Part shown: positions 10,278 to 21,209 of the stretch, one piece after another
Numbering within the stretch: the stretch's first letter is position 1
Layout of the letters: every line of letters starts with the position of its first letter
Source: Meandrina meandrites
Taxonomy: Eukaryota > Cnidaria > Anthozoa > Scleractinia > Meandrinidae
DNA: 64,000 nucleotides
Reading direction: 5' to 3'
Assembly: GCA_963693305.1 (NCBI GenBank)
Contig: OY855904.1
Coordinates: 49,556,261-49,620,260, forward strand
Notes under the pieces: model-generated
The model's database searches: none
Told to the model about the DNA's origin: nothing
What the model saw: only the letters and a program-made list of their open reading frames with translations
Program-made: the position numbers and the translations under genes

Positions 10278-12158
10278 CTCTATTACATCCATTTTGAAAT
10301 TGTACAATTTAAACGCTTCATGATTTTAGTCAATACCGATATTTTATTGATCCAGCAAATAAAAAAGATGCAATTTTGAGCAAACAATGGTGGACTGCAT
10401 TTTCTTTCTCTCATCTTCTTACACTTTGATTGGTTACGTTAAACAAGCCTTGAAATCTAATTGGTTGTTTTGTTTAGAGTTTATTTCTTATTGACTGGGA
10501 AAAGATGCGACTTAAAGCAAAAAGTAGTGTGATTCGTGAATAAATCGCACTGCTGAGAGCCAATCAGATTGCAAGGATCACAAGAGATTTCAAAATAGAT
10601 GTAATAAAGGTAAATAAACCGCCTTAGCGAATTTTGAATTGCGTTATTAAATACATTTACGCGATACGAATAAACAGGCTTTAAGACTTTTACGCGATAC
10701 ATAAAGAAGCGCAACAATGCGTTATTCACGAACGATTTTGCACAGAGCGTATTCAGCCATATTCGATACGAATATTTCAGGGGTATCTCACATATTGTGT
10801 GCGTCTTGAATACTCTACGATTCCATGGCATCGCGATAGAGTATTCAATGTAAGAATACGCTAGAATATTTTTTTGCTTTGCACAGTGTAGTTTATTTAA
10901 AAGCGCGCTCGAACAGATGAACCAAGGTCTACAACAACAAACAGCGGTCACTGAGTTTTCACAGATTTCATATCAAGCTGGGCACGGTTGGTCTTAGAAG
11001 GTATCGAAGTTTTAATTTGTCTTGGGTAACTGTTTTTCGCTAGAAGTGTTTTGTGGTGTGTGGCATTAGTTAAAGTCAAAACAAAAAGGCAAAAAAATCC
11101 CAAGAAAAAACTCGAAATTCACGCTTATCTAGATTAGTAACGCGCAACTTGTCAGTTTGATCAGAACGCAATAACTTTTTTTTGCGCGGCCATGACTTAG
11201 ATGAGCCAACGTAGGTTACAAAAACAAATCCTAACGATGCTCCAAATCTGAATTCTCATTACTGATTACTTTTATGCTAGTTGTGAGAATCTGGAGGTAC
11301 ATCAGCAAATATCGTCCAATTGATGCTTTTCTTTATTCTCGTCAACCTGTCTGCTAGAAAATATTACCGTGCAACCCATGTAAGTCACACATCATCAGAA
11401 TTGACTAGCGCTACTAAAAATGCGAAATATTGCAGTGAAATTCCGATTTCTTGAACCTCCTGATAAAATAGCTCAGGAACCAAAAGTTTTTCCCTCAGAT
11501 TTTCTTCTCTCACTCAAACTCTGCCATTTTACTTCCGATTTCTCAAACTACTGATTTCGTGAACTAATTTTTTCGTTTCCCTTTGAGGTTCGAGAAATCA
11601 GAATTCCCGCACTGTATTACTTTGCAACTAGTTCTCCGCCCAGAAAGATAGCCTTTCTCTCAAATATGAAAATTATCTCCATGGATTTGAAGTCCCCACC
11701 CACCCTAGCTCTCACCCCGCACGCTGTTCGATGTTCATTTGGCGACAGCTTGCATGTTTAGGGGTTTTCGGTATTGTTAAATTGTGAGAGTCCATTTCAT
11801 TTCCAGCCAGTTTTGAACGAATAATTTGTTTCGATTACAATCCCTTTCTTCCCCCACGTACTCGCGAGAGAAAATCCAAAAGAATTTTTAAGTCTTTGAA
11901 AAAAAAACAGATCTTGCACGGGCTAGAGGTCCTTTTTAGGTTATGATAAAACTGTTCCCGTAAATACTCGCATATGGTTGGCTGACAGCAGAACAGTTTA
12001 TCCCAAATCGTATCCCTAGCTGAAAATTTAAAATCATCGTATTGATCAGAGTTTCGCCACTGTCACAACTCTTTTCCTGTCTGCTTCATCAGGCTGCTGA
12101 CTCACATTCTAGAATGTTGTTACAGTTTTGATTAAGAGCATAAATGCGTGCATGGAAA
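10278..12158. other. Repeat-derived intergenic DNA, no gene
   Basis: Contains a small inverted repeat (TTGAATACTCTA ... TAGAGTATTCAA, about 10804-10852). A 156-codon minus-strand frame at 10481-10951 has no domain and the biased composition of translated repeat. Nothing else could be identified. Confidence 0.45.
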
Positions 12159-12420
12159 AGGCGACGTGGCCTAGTGATTAGGGCGCTGGACTTGTAATCC
12201 AGGGATCCCGGATTCAAATCTTCGTCCCAGCCAGTAGATGGATTTGTGTTTGGTCGCCCCGAATTCAACTCCTCCACCCTTTGTAAATAACAAACTTGTC
12301 AGCCTCCTTCCAGTTGGGATTTTTAACAAGTTTCTGTTCTATTTACAATATTCGCTTTTTTATTTACAGTGCCCGCAATAAGCACAGCAGAGCTAAAAAC
12401 ATTGACACTTAAATAAAGCG
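12159..12420 (+). mobile_element. tRNA-derived SINE
   Basis: The head looks like a tRNA gene: an A-box-like TGGCCTAGTGATTAGGGCG, a helical CTGGACTTGTAATCCAG anticodon arm (TGT in the anticodon position), and a degraded B box (GATTCAAATC). A tRNA-unrelated body continues (TCAGCCTCCTTCCAGTTGGG) to an AT-rich tail near 12420. The T arm pairs poorly, so this is a SINE rather than a functional tRNA gene. Its right end is approximate. Confidence 0.65.
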
Positions 12421-12835
12421 ATTTATTTATTTTAACTTTACTATTTATTAAAAAGACGTTCCAACCAATAATTTCTTTAACCACAAGCCTGCAAGACGCC
12501 AGAACAAGCTTTTGGGAGCCATTGCTTAGATTAGACTGCCTCGCGACGTAGGCTAGACCGCGTTGCGATTTGGCAAATCCTCGTTTTATTAATTCATTTT
12601 CCGAGTTCAGTGGCTAATAGCCACTTCAAAAAAGAGCAGTTGTGGCACATAGGGCCTTTAATTATTATTAAGTATCACTCTATTTTCACTCATCATTTGT
12701 ATTTCGCCGTCATCGGCGACCAATATTTATTCACATAGCGAAGTTTTAACACAGTAGTATTTAAAAAATACTACAGTGTCTTCAAGATATATTTACTTTT
12801 TAGTTTCAGCGGAATATTTGGACTTTTATAATTAA

Positions 12836-12950
12836 GGGGCGGACCATTAGAAAAGTGAAGGGGGGAGGGAGATTTTTAGCTTGCAATAATTTTTTCGGGG
12901 CCCATTGCCTGTACAAGAATTTTTGTACTTTAACGTTACTTTCCATTTTA
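12836..12950. repeat. Left-end fragment of the TTAA/GGGGCGGACC MITE
   Basis: TTAA is followed by GGGGCGGACCATTAGAAA and a G-rich run, as in the element at 603-841. The matching fragment in the second duplication copy is at 39680. No right end was found, so it is truncated or very diverged. Confidence 0.5.
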
Positions 12951-13520
12951 AAGTTTATTTTATGTCATAAAATACCTTCTGCACAATTTTAACTTTAAGA
13001 AATTTAATTTACTGTGGGAGATTTCAAAAGTAAATAGCAGTTTATAGTGAAAAATTGTGTAATTAATATACCTGTTTTACCCGAAGGAACGAATTTTCAG
13101 GCGAGGGAGCCCAAAAGCTAGCACTGATTGTAATGTATTAAAATGGGCCAGAGCCCAATTCCGTAGGGAAGTCCGGTACATGCTTCCCCGGGAAAATGTT
13201 GAGAATCTAAACACGCTCTAATGCCATTTGGTGCATTTTGGAACACTTAACGAGAAGAATTATGATTTTGGTTTAATATCAAAATGCGGCAAATCTTGTA
13301 CATGAATTATTTTCTTTGTGTTTTTCCTTGCATGAACTTTTTTCAGACATTTTTCCTTTAAAGTTTCAACTGTGTTAATGATAACCAATTTTTTACACAC
13401 ACAAGATGCCAGAACCAAAACCATGCAGGAAAGACAAAGCGCCTGAATAAATCATGTGAATCAGCAACCCGTTAGTCTTTTTTTGCGGAGTGAGTCATCA
13501 TTGATTCCATCGTTAAATGT
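12951..13520. other. 3' flank of TPR-CHAT gene 1, nothing recognised
   Basis: Non-coding AT-rich DNA downstream of the minus-strand gene. It aligns poorly with the matching part of copy 2, so the gene bodies are better conserved than this flank. Confidence 0.4.
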
Positions 13521-16500
13521 TTAGTTGGCAAAATCAAATGTCACGTTATCTCCAATCAGCATGAACGATGCCCACTCGCAAACCTTACTGAAGCCGTTGC
13601 CTCTCATCCACTTCATGGCCTCATGAAGAGATTCGCTAGCACTCTTCCCACGAACAAGGTGCTCGTAGAAACGACCCATCAGTTGCTCTGTTGCACTGTC
13701 TCGTATGGGCCACAATGCCACCAGTACTGAACGTGCACCGGATCCTAAGAACGCTCGGGCAATTCCAACCACTCCTTCGGCACGAATCTGTCCACGTCCA
13801 CTGTGACAGCAACTAAGTACCACCAACTTAGCTCGCAGTCGTACTTTCGAAATGTCAGACATTGTCAATAAGTACTCTTCTTCTTTTGGAATCTTTCTGG
13901 TAGGGCGTAGAGGGGAAAGGGCAATCTCTCCTCTTTCAGCATTACCATGTGCAGCAAAATGTATCAGACTAACTGAATGCAACCTTCCAAGTACCGCCTG
14001 CTTGGTTGCGCACTGTCCTAACAAGGGCTGTACGCCGAGCAGTTCAGCAATCATTTCTGCTTCCTTTCTTGCACAAGGTAATGGTGAAAAGGTCTTACGA
14101 CGACATCTCTTATAACGTACCTGGCCAACCTCAGGATCACCCACTATCAGTGCACCAGTCTGACTGTGATAGTCTGCTGGACTGTCCTGAATGAGCTTGA
14201 GAGTCGACAATGAAGGAGCGATGCGGATCCTGAAAGCCTCTGATAAAAACATCCCACATTTATCACTTAACGCTGCAAATGGAACTTTGTTTAACGACCG
14301 ATCAGGAACAATGATGATTTCGGGTTCCTCTAGTAAGTCAGCCACAGGAGCGATGAGCATTCTGTAACACAAAGAAAGGCTCGATTCCTCATTTTGACTT
14401 TCTGCATCGTCATACTTCACGAGTCGCCAAGCTGCGGGGCTCTCTTCCTGGCATGATTTCAGTTTTGACTCAATGTCATTTAACGATCGATCTTCGCAAT
14501 TCTCTTCGGGTAAAGTGCCAAAGCTACGAAAGCATTTGGTAAAAAAATCATCAAAACTGTCAGTTAATCCGCTGGGTGCAAGGTTTTCGCTTATTCCTAG
14601 TGTACGGAAATGAATGACTCCGCTGGTTTTGATAATCCACAAAAACAAATATTGAACATGATAGGAAATGTACAGGCAAGCACAATTACTTTCTTTTCTC
14701 ATAATATTTTCAATGCCAATCCACGATTGGGGATTAGCTGAGATTTGCATTTCAACAGAGTACTGAGTCGCCATCAAGTCTGCTAGGGCTCTAGCCCGTG
14801 ATAGCTCTAAAACATAAAGAGCATTGTTAGGATGTCCAAAAAAACAAAAGAACTTACTCAGAACCTGATAAGGAATATCGTGAACGTCTAAAAGTGATAT
14901 TTTAAACTGATCGTTGTCTTCCAATAACCCACGCAAATCTTCGCTTTTATTAACACACAAATGCAGACAGTCAAACGCTTCCTCCATTTTTTCTTGTAAT
15001 AACTTTGAAACTGTAAGGTTAAAAAGATGTTGAAGCTCTGAGTGAAGGTCTTTAATCTCTTTACTAATTGAAATTGCCGTCTCAAAATAACGTTCGGCCA
15101 TGACATAGTCACCAAAAGATTGAAACACAGTTCCTAAGTTTCCGTAAGATGATGCTACTCCATTTCTGTCACCAATTTCAATTTTGATCGCAAGTGCTTT
15201 CTCATGACATTCTCTCGCTTCGTCATATTCACCAAGGGATTGAAACACAGTTCCTAAGTTTCCGTAAGATGATGCTTCTCCATTTCTGTCACTATTTTCA
15301 ATTGTGATCGCAAGTGCTTTCCCAAGATATTCTCTCGCTTTCTCATATTCACCAACGGATCTAAACACAGTTCCTAAGTTTCCGTAAGACGATGCTTCTC
15401 CCTTTTTGTCACCAATTTCAACTCTGATCGCAAGTGCTTTCTCGTAATATTCTATAGCTTTGTCATACTCACCAAGGGATTGAAACACAGTTCCTAAGTT
15501 TCCGTAAGATGATGCTTCTCCCTTTTTGTCGCCAATTTCAATTTTGATCGCAAGTGCCTTCTCAAGATATTCTCTAGCTTTGTCATAGTCACCAACGGAT
15601 TGAAACACAGTTCCTAAGTTTCCGTAATCTGTTGCTTCTCCCTCTTTGTCACCAATTTCAACTCTGATCGCAAGTGCTTTCTCATGATATTCTCTAGCTT
15701 TGTCATAGTCACCAACGGATTGAAACACAGTTCCTAAGTTTCCGTAAGATGATGCTTCTCCCTTTTTGTCGCCAATTTGAATTTTGATCGCAAGTGCTTT
15801 CTCAAGATATTCTCTAGCTTTGTCATACTCACCAAGGGATTGAAACACAGTTCCTAAGTTTCCGTAATCTGTTGCTTCTCCCTCTTTGTCACCAATTTCA
15901 ACACTGATCGCAAGTGCTTTCTCATGATATTCTCTAGCTTTGTCATAGTCACCAACGGATTGAAACACAGTTCCTAAGTTACCGTAAGATGATGCTTCTC
16001 CCTTTTTGTCGCCAATTTGAATTTTGATCGCAAGTGCTTTCTCAAGATATTCTCTAGCTTTGTCATACTCACCAAGGGATTCAAATACAGCTCCTAAGTT
16101 TCCGTAATCTGTTGCTTCTCCCTCTTTGTCACCAATTTCAACTCTGATCGCAAGTGCTTTCTCATGATATTCTCTAGCTTTGTCATAGTCACCAACGGAT
16201 TGAAACACAGTTCCTAAGTTTCCGTAATCTGTTGCTTCTCCCTCTTTGTCACCAATTTCAACTCTGATCGCAAGTGCTTTCTCATGATATTCTCTAGCTT
16301 TGTCATAGTCACCAACGGATTGAAACACAGTTCCTAAGTTTCCGTAATCTGTTGCTTCTCCCTCTTTGTCACCAATTTCAACACTGATCGCAAGTGCTTT
16401 CTCATGATATTCTCTAGCTTTGTCATAGTCACCAACGGATTGAAACACAGTTCCTAAGTTTCCGTAATCTGTTGCTTCTCCCTCTTTGTCACCAATTTCA

Positions 16501-17138
16501 ACTCTGATCGCAAGTGCTTTCTCATGATATTCTCTAGCTTTGTCATACTCACCAAGGGATTGAAACACAGTTCCTAAGTTTCCGCAAGATGATGCTTCTC
16601 CATTTCTGTCACCAATTTCAATTTTGATCGCAAGTGCTTTCTCAAGATATTCTCTAGCTTTGTCATACTCACCAAGGGATACAAACACAGTTCCTAAGTT
16701 TCCGTAATCTGTCGCTTCGCCCTCTTTGTCACCAATTTCAACTCTGATCGCAAGTGATTTCTCATGATATTCTCTAGCTTTGTCATATTCGCCAAGATGA
16801 GTAGACACAATTCCAAACTGTCCATAAGCGTATCCTTCTCCTCTTTTATCATCTCTGTCTTTCATGATTTTGATGGCTCTATGATAATATTCTCTTGCCT
16901 CTGCATATTTACACTGGCGTTTATAGATGTTGGCTAGTAAAATTGTTATACTTCCTTCCATATATAGTTTGCCAAAGAGTTCTATATTTCCAGGTACGTC
17001 ATTTTTTAGGAAGATCAAACATTCTTTGCATAACTTGATGGCTTTTAATGCACGACCGGTGTTGGCAAGGAACTTTGCAACAACTAAGCCTACCAAGATT
17101 GTTTGTACGACTTGTAAAATGTCATCTATGTTGTTCAT
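13521..17138 (-). CDS. TPR-CHAT protein 1 (TTC28-like), 1205 aa
   Basis: A large intracellular repeat protein joined to a caspase-like CHAT domain; its substrate and pathway are unknown. After an about 72-residue helical N-terminus come about 15 TPR units of exactly 40 aa (residues about 73-673, core YGNLGTVFQSxGxYDKAREY), encoded by 120-bp tandem repeats, several nearly identical. A helical linker leads to the CHAT domain (about 985-1200): GALIVGDP, the His motif HFAAHG (His1064) and the Cys motif VLSCCHSG (Cys1111 by alignment with LSAC in the family), so the dyad is present. Coding is one long exon. A 3' splice-site-like CCTTACAG lies just before the start codon. Its paralogue is at 40024-44742. 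Such TPR-CHAT genes are strongly expanded in corals; resemblance to bacterial CHAT proteases is at domain level only. Confidence 0.9.
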   Translation of the reverse strand: MNNIDDILQVVQTILVGLVVAKFLANTGRALKAIKLCKECLIFLKNDVPGNIELFGKLYMEGSITILLANIYKRQCKYAEAREYYHRAIKIMKDRDDKRGEGYAYGQFGIVSTHLGEYDKAREYHEKSLAIRVEIGDKEGEATDYGNLGTVFVSLGEYDKAREYLEKALAIKIEIGDRNGEASSCGNLGTVFQSLGEYDKAREYHEKALAIRVEIGDKEGEATDYGNLGTVFQSVGDYDKAREYHEKALAISVEIGDKEGEATDYGNLGTVFQSVGDYDKAREYHEKALAIRVEIGDKEGEATDYGNLGTVFQSVGDYDKAREYHEKALAIRVEIGDKEGEATDYGNLGAVFESLGEYDKAREYLEKALAIKIQIGDKKGEASSYGNLGTVFQSVGDYDKAREYHEKALAISVEIGDKEGEATDYGNLGTVFQSLGEYDKAREYLEKALAIKIQIGDKKGEASSYGNLGTVFQSVGDYDKAREYHEKALAIRVEIGDKEGEATDYGNLGTVFQSVGDYDKAREYLEKALAIKIEIGDKKGEASSYGNLGTVFQSLGEYDKAIEYYEKALAIRVEIGDKKGEASSYGNLGTVFRSVGEYEKAREYLGKALAITIENSDRNGEASSYGNLGTVFQSLGEYDEARECHEKALAIKIEIGDRNGVASSYGNLGTVFQSFGDYVMAERYFETAISISKEIKDLHSELQHLFNLTVSKLLQEKMEEAFDCLHLCVNKSEDLRGLLEDNDQFKISLLDVHDIPYQVLSKFFCFFGHPNNALYVLELSRARALADLMATQYSVEMQISANPQSWIGIENIMRKESNCACLYISYHVQYLFLWIIKTSGVIHFRTLGISENLAPSGLTDSFDDFFTKCFRSFGTLPEENCEDRSLNDIESKLKSCQEESPAAWRLVKYDDAESQNEESSLSLCYRMLIAPVADLLEEPEIIIVPDRSLNKVPFAALSDKCGMFLSEAFRIRIAPSLSTLKLIQDSPADYHSQTGALIVGDPEVGQVRYKRCRRKTFSPLPCARKEAEMIAELLGVQPLLGQCATKQAVLGRLHSVSLIHFAAHGNAERGEIALSPLRPTRKIPKEEEYLLTMSDISKVRLRAKLVVLSCCHSGRGQIRAEGVVGIARAFLGSGARSVLVALWPIRDSATEQLMGRFYEHLVRGKSASESLHEAMKWMRGNGFSKVCEWASFMLIGDNVTFDFAN

Positions 17139-17165
17139 AATGACCTCTTCTGTAAGGTTGTAAAA
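17139..17165 (-). promoter_or_regulatory. Probable 3' splice acceptor before the TPR-CHAT 1 start
   Basis: On the minus strand a T-rich tract is followed by ACAACCTTACAG and then 11 nt to the ATG. The paralogous gene keeps the same CCTTACAG and spacing. This suggests an intron in the 5' leader, with the real promoter further upstream (higher coordinates). Confidence 0.5.
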
Positions 17166-17439
17166 AAATAGAAATCAAATTGTATCCTTACTTTAATTAT
17201 GCTTTTTTTTTATTAAGATAAACTTAGTATTCCAAACTGATCGCTGAATAATAATTCCAATTATAATTTCCATTTCGCTATTGGGGCAATCTAGCAGAAG
17301 ATGAGTAAAACACTTAGTGTTGTTAGCAATAAGGAGGTGAAGGTGACCTGAAATTCGGAATAAAATTCTTCCTACTAGTAAATGTTGTTCCCTTTTGATC
17401 TTGACTCTCAGTGGTACATACGTAGGGTTAAAAAGGGTA

Positions 17440-18240
17440 TCTAAAGAAGACTTAAAGTGCTTATGAAGTAAAAAATAATTACTGCTTATTTTAACGGCTT
17501 TTCAAAATAAAGAAGAACGGCGTTTTTTATAAATATCTTCTTTTGTTATAGAGATATTTAGGTTTTTGTTTTTATGCAAATGAAGAAAGTGACGACGTCA
17601 TTAATTGCTGCACAAAAAGATAAATCACTGAATCAAGCCTATCTCTTGAAGTATTAAAGCGGTGTTCTTCAAACTTGGCACAATAAATTTACAAGACACA
17701 AAATAGCATACGTTTTCCGTTGCCATGGCTACAGTTTTGCCGTAAAGACTTATTTTTTATAAATACTGACATTCCCACTTTATGCATAAACAAAGGTTAT
17801 ACACTCCCAACAAGCTAAAGAGGAGAGTTAAAGTAATATGGGTACCACGTGTGTTCCACTCCAGACCCTCTGCTCCATTTCAAAGAGTTGCAAATGAAGA
17901 TATATTGTTTACAACAGAAGAAGACTGGAGCCAAAAGTGTTGCCATGGCAACGGTGCAACGGGTGTCATATTGTGCCTTTTTTGATGAACATTTATGATG
18001 CCAAGTTAGAAGAACACCACTCTAATATTTTAAGAGATATCCTTCATTTAGTGCTTTATCTTTTCGTCGAACATTTAATGACGTCATCACTTTCATCATT
18101 TGCATAATACAAAAACATAAATATCTCCAAAACGAAATAACATATTTCTAAAAAGAAAACGCCATTCTTCCTTATTTTGAAAATCCTTTAAACTAAGCAG
18201 TAATTACATTTTACTTCATAGGCACTTCAAATAGATTAAT
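17440..18240. mobile_element. Long-TIR element upstream of TPR-CHAT 1
   Basis: Inverted arms of about 240 bp: the left arm runs AAAGTGCTTATGAAGT ... AAACTTGGCA, and the right arm its complement, TGCCAAGTT ... ACTTCATAGGCACTT. The spacer of about 300 bp encodes nothing recognisable. The same element, more damaged, lies at 45050-46045 upstream of the second gene, so it predates the segmental duplication. Confidence 0.7.
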
Positions 18241-18408
18241 AAGAATATGTGGTCTTGGGACCTACTTTAAAAATTGTCACTATCGCGCCGGCACAAGGAA
18301 AACGATTTGGTAGAAAATATTCAGAGTCAGCTAGATCACCAACTTCAGCGAGGAAACCAATTCCGTTATAACTCTAAAAGGTATCGTATATAAAAAAGTT
18401 GAAAAATA

Positions 18409-18462
18409 ATAATAATAATAATAATAATAATTATTATTATTATTATTATTATTATAATAATT
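18409..18462. repeat. (AAT)n / (ATT)n palindromic microsatellite
   Basis: An AAT run turns directly into an ATT run, so the array can fold on itself. The second duplication copy has an AAT array at the same place (46176-46255), longer and without the inversion. Confidence 0.9.
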
Positions 18463-18629
18463 CCCAAGTCGAATAATCAGTGGAAAGTAAGATGTTTTAA
18501 GCTTCGAACGGGAGTCGAACCCATGACCTTCCAGATACCATTTGACTCGTGGTGAGCGAGGTCATATACTAGGTTCTTATGTGCGACACATGTCCTTCCA
18601 TAACTGCAAGGCTCAATATGTCGAAAAAA

Positions 18630-18815
18630 TAAATGTGAATAATTGATAAGTGAAATGGTGACATGGATAAAGTGAAATAAATGAAGAAGCGTTCTCAAGG
18701 TTATGGGTTCGACTCCCATTGGGGAAGTCAGAACATGTTTTTTCTGAGTATTCGACCTGAGAACGCTTCTTAATTTATTTCACTTCATCCAAGTCACTAT
18801 TTCCATTATCAATAA
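18630..18815. repeat. Foldback with a tRNA B-box-like loop
   Basis: Arms of about 70 bp (AAGTGAAATGGTGACATGG ... GAAGCGTTCTCA and its complement) enclose a loop containing GGGTTCGACTCCCATTGGGG, close to a tRNA B box. A second B-box-like segment in reverse orientation lies at about 18504-18520. Present in both duplication copies (46675-46835). A 80-codon minus-strand frame through it is translated repeat. Confidence 0.6.
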
Positions 18816-19443
18816 TAATTTTATTTGACAAGAGACACATCTTAGTCCTATTACAAAAACAGGGCCAAAGAGAAAACAGCACTGAAAACTAATTTAGGAA
18901 AAAGATAACTCAAAATTGCCAAATATCAAAGGCAAGAAGCAAAATATAGGCTGTCAGCAAAACATACCGTGAACACCCGCAGATAAGCCGCACCCTGAAT
19001 TTAGCATCTCAAATTTCGGAAAAAAATTTTTTTTTTTTTGAAAGAAATCGAAAGTAAAGTCTTTAGAAGTCCTCTTCATCGAACATAAACTCAACTATTA
19101 ACATTGAAACTGAACATCAAGGTCTTACCTTTACTTTTAGCACTTTTAATATGACGAACAACGTTTTCCGCCAACTTCAACATATGGTATTTGTTGACAG
19201 GCATCTCTCCATTCAACGCAGTTTTTCTACAGATTTTTCGCGTGACAACAAAAACAAGAACGCGTGTTTGTCAAACGTTCGTAGCTTAGCAACAAGGCAT
19301 TAGATCGAACGTGTTGGGACTAGAGCAAGAACGATAAAATGAATATTTGTTTATTCAAGGTGGAGATTCTGCTGTTTGTGCTATCCGTAGCTATCATATC
19401 TACAAAGAGATTTGGGAGCCACCTGTCGGGGATAATCCTGTTG

Positions 19444-20298
19444 CAGCGGCGTAGCCAGGATTTTTGTGTAGGGGGGTTCCAAATGCGAAAGGTAATTGTG
19501 AACCTAAAACCGAGCGCCTACGGCGCTCGGCCTCTAGGGGGGTCCGGGGGCATGCCCCCGCGGGAAATTTTCAAACTTGCGGTCCCAGAAATGGCATCTC
19601 CTTGATTCTGAGCATAAATTTTTAGCAATTTTAGCGTCAATTGAAGCTAGTATTTCTAAGAAGGGAAGCTCAAAATCCCGCGTACCAGGTAATTTTTCCG
19701 GCGTACCGTCACTCACTAGTCAGCTAGTATATCAGCCAGAAGTAGGCGCCGTGGATGCTTCCGTGCAAAAATGTCGACTGTTGCACTAATGTCAATTTGT
19801 CTGTTGTAATGTATGTTCGTAAGAGCAAGTCTTGACTCTCGCTCGCTGCTCATTGTAGCCAGCAGGTATGTCTTTAGTCTGCGTAATGTGCTGAACGATC
19901 GCTCACATTCTGCAGAAGTAATTGGCGACGTGCACAAGATGTGCAGCAACTTGTGCACATTTGGATAAAAATCGCTGTCACATTCTGCCAAGGCCTGATA
20001 ACAGGGTGGCGTCAGCCGACCATGTGCATGTCATGTGCAGATTTGAAAACGAGGCCACCAAAGGCGCTGGATCCCACGTACAACGTAGGCTTGTATACAC
20101 GAAATTTTGTAATTGTAAACACAATGTGATACTTTATAGATTTCATTTTATTTTCATTTTCATTTTTCTAATCTGGCGGAATTAAAGGGGGGTTCTAACA
20201 ATATATTTTCTCTTGAATTAGCTATTGCGATATCCCGAAGGCGGGGGGAGGGGGGGGGGGGGGAGAACCCCGGGAACCCTCCCCTGGCTACGCCGCTG
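19444..20298. mobile_element. Deleted hAT transposon
   Basis: Terminal inverted repeats CAGCGGCGTAGCCAGG and CCTGGCTACGCCGCTG are typical hAT ends. Inside lies the C-terminal dimerisation segment of a hAT transposase on the minus strand. The second duplication copy has the empty site (near 47866-47880, CCTGTTGCCATCAAAG), so insertion followed the duplication or was lost cleanly. Target duplication is blurred (TGTTG core). A poly-G run lies near 20240. Confidence 0.85.
19716..19991 (-). pseudogene. hAT transposase C-terminal fragment
   Basis: A 91-codon frame carries the hAT family dimerisation signature: PITSAECERSFSTLRRLKTY followed by LALTNIHY. The RNase-H-like catalytic core and the BED zinc finger are absent, so this is only the end of a transposase inside a short deleted element. 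Confidence 0.85.
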
Positions 20299-21209
20299 TG
20301 TTGGTATCAAAGTGCTAAACGGCAAGTTTGACTACGCGAATACTCGCCTCCAAAGCTTGAAAGTAATTACTCTCGTCCGACGGCACAGAATCTTTGATCG
20401 ACAAACTCTCTCAAGGCGGCTTCTGAATTCGTTTCAAGTCTAATACAACAAATGTTCGGTTAAAAAAACAGCTTTTTATTTGACTTACCTGTAAGTGATA
20501 GCATCGATTGTTTGGTGATTATTCTGGCTAAGGCAATTTTCTTGTTGCGAAATAAAAGTCTAACAGAACTGAAACTAATAAACTCGCACTCGATCCCGAC
20601 AATTCAAGGAAAGCTTGGTCCCCGCTACCACTTCTTCTTTGTTTGACACTTGCTTCCCTCTAGCCTTCAGATCATTTTATGGGAATGTTTTTGTATTTAA
20701 GTTCGTCGACAAAATGAATAGAAGTCACTTTCACACCACATTTCCTGCCTTTGCGTTTCTGACCGTCTCTAAAAATCACCCGAGAACATACACGCGACCT
20801 GCGTTAACATCCGCGGGTGAACTGGTACCATGTCTACAAATAACTTTGCCTATGGAATAGAGCCTATATGGGGGATAAACTCTCTAACTTCACACTCTCT
20901 TGCTTTAATATACACCCGGGGGTAAAAAATTTTGGGTTGAAAAACTTGAAAAAAAAATTGGGTTGGAGTGTTCCGGTGCAGTATTGGAACCCCTGCCTCG
21001 TCTCAGACAAAAACATCTTAAATTTGCTAAAGAGTTTAGTTCAGTTGTATACTCTTTTTCAAACCGGGAGTGAAGATTTTCTTCAGAATACTACATCATT
21101 CGTTATTTATTTGCGCATCAATAAATAAGTAAAAAGATATAAATTTGAAATTTTTTTTCCAGATTCAGCGACCCCATCTCAGACTGACGGGACAAATTGG
21201 AATCCATCA
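20299..21209. other. Copy-1-specific stretch, no gene
   Basis: About 20330-20966 has no counterpart in copy 2, where the flanks join directly (near 47893). No transposon ends were recognised, so a deletion in copy 2 is as likely as an insertion here. Confidence 0.45.

Noticed and set aside
10481..10951. 156-codon minus-strand open frame
   Set aside because: Composition of translated repeat, internal palindromes, no recognisable motif.
12159..12240. tRNA gene (anticodon TGT)
   Set aside because: A box and anticodon arm are good, but the T arm and acceptor pair poorly and a SINE body follows.
13521..17138. TPR-CHAT as a CRISPR-associated protease system
   Set aside because: Only the domain pair is shared with bacterial type III-E partners; no Cas gene or array is present and the family is common in corals.
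18477..18719. 80-codon protein frame
   Set aside because: Lies inside a foldback repeat with B-box-like segments; such frames are commonly mispredicted in coral genomes.
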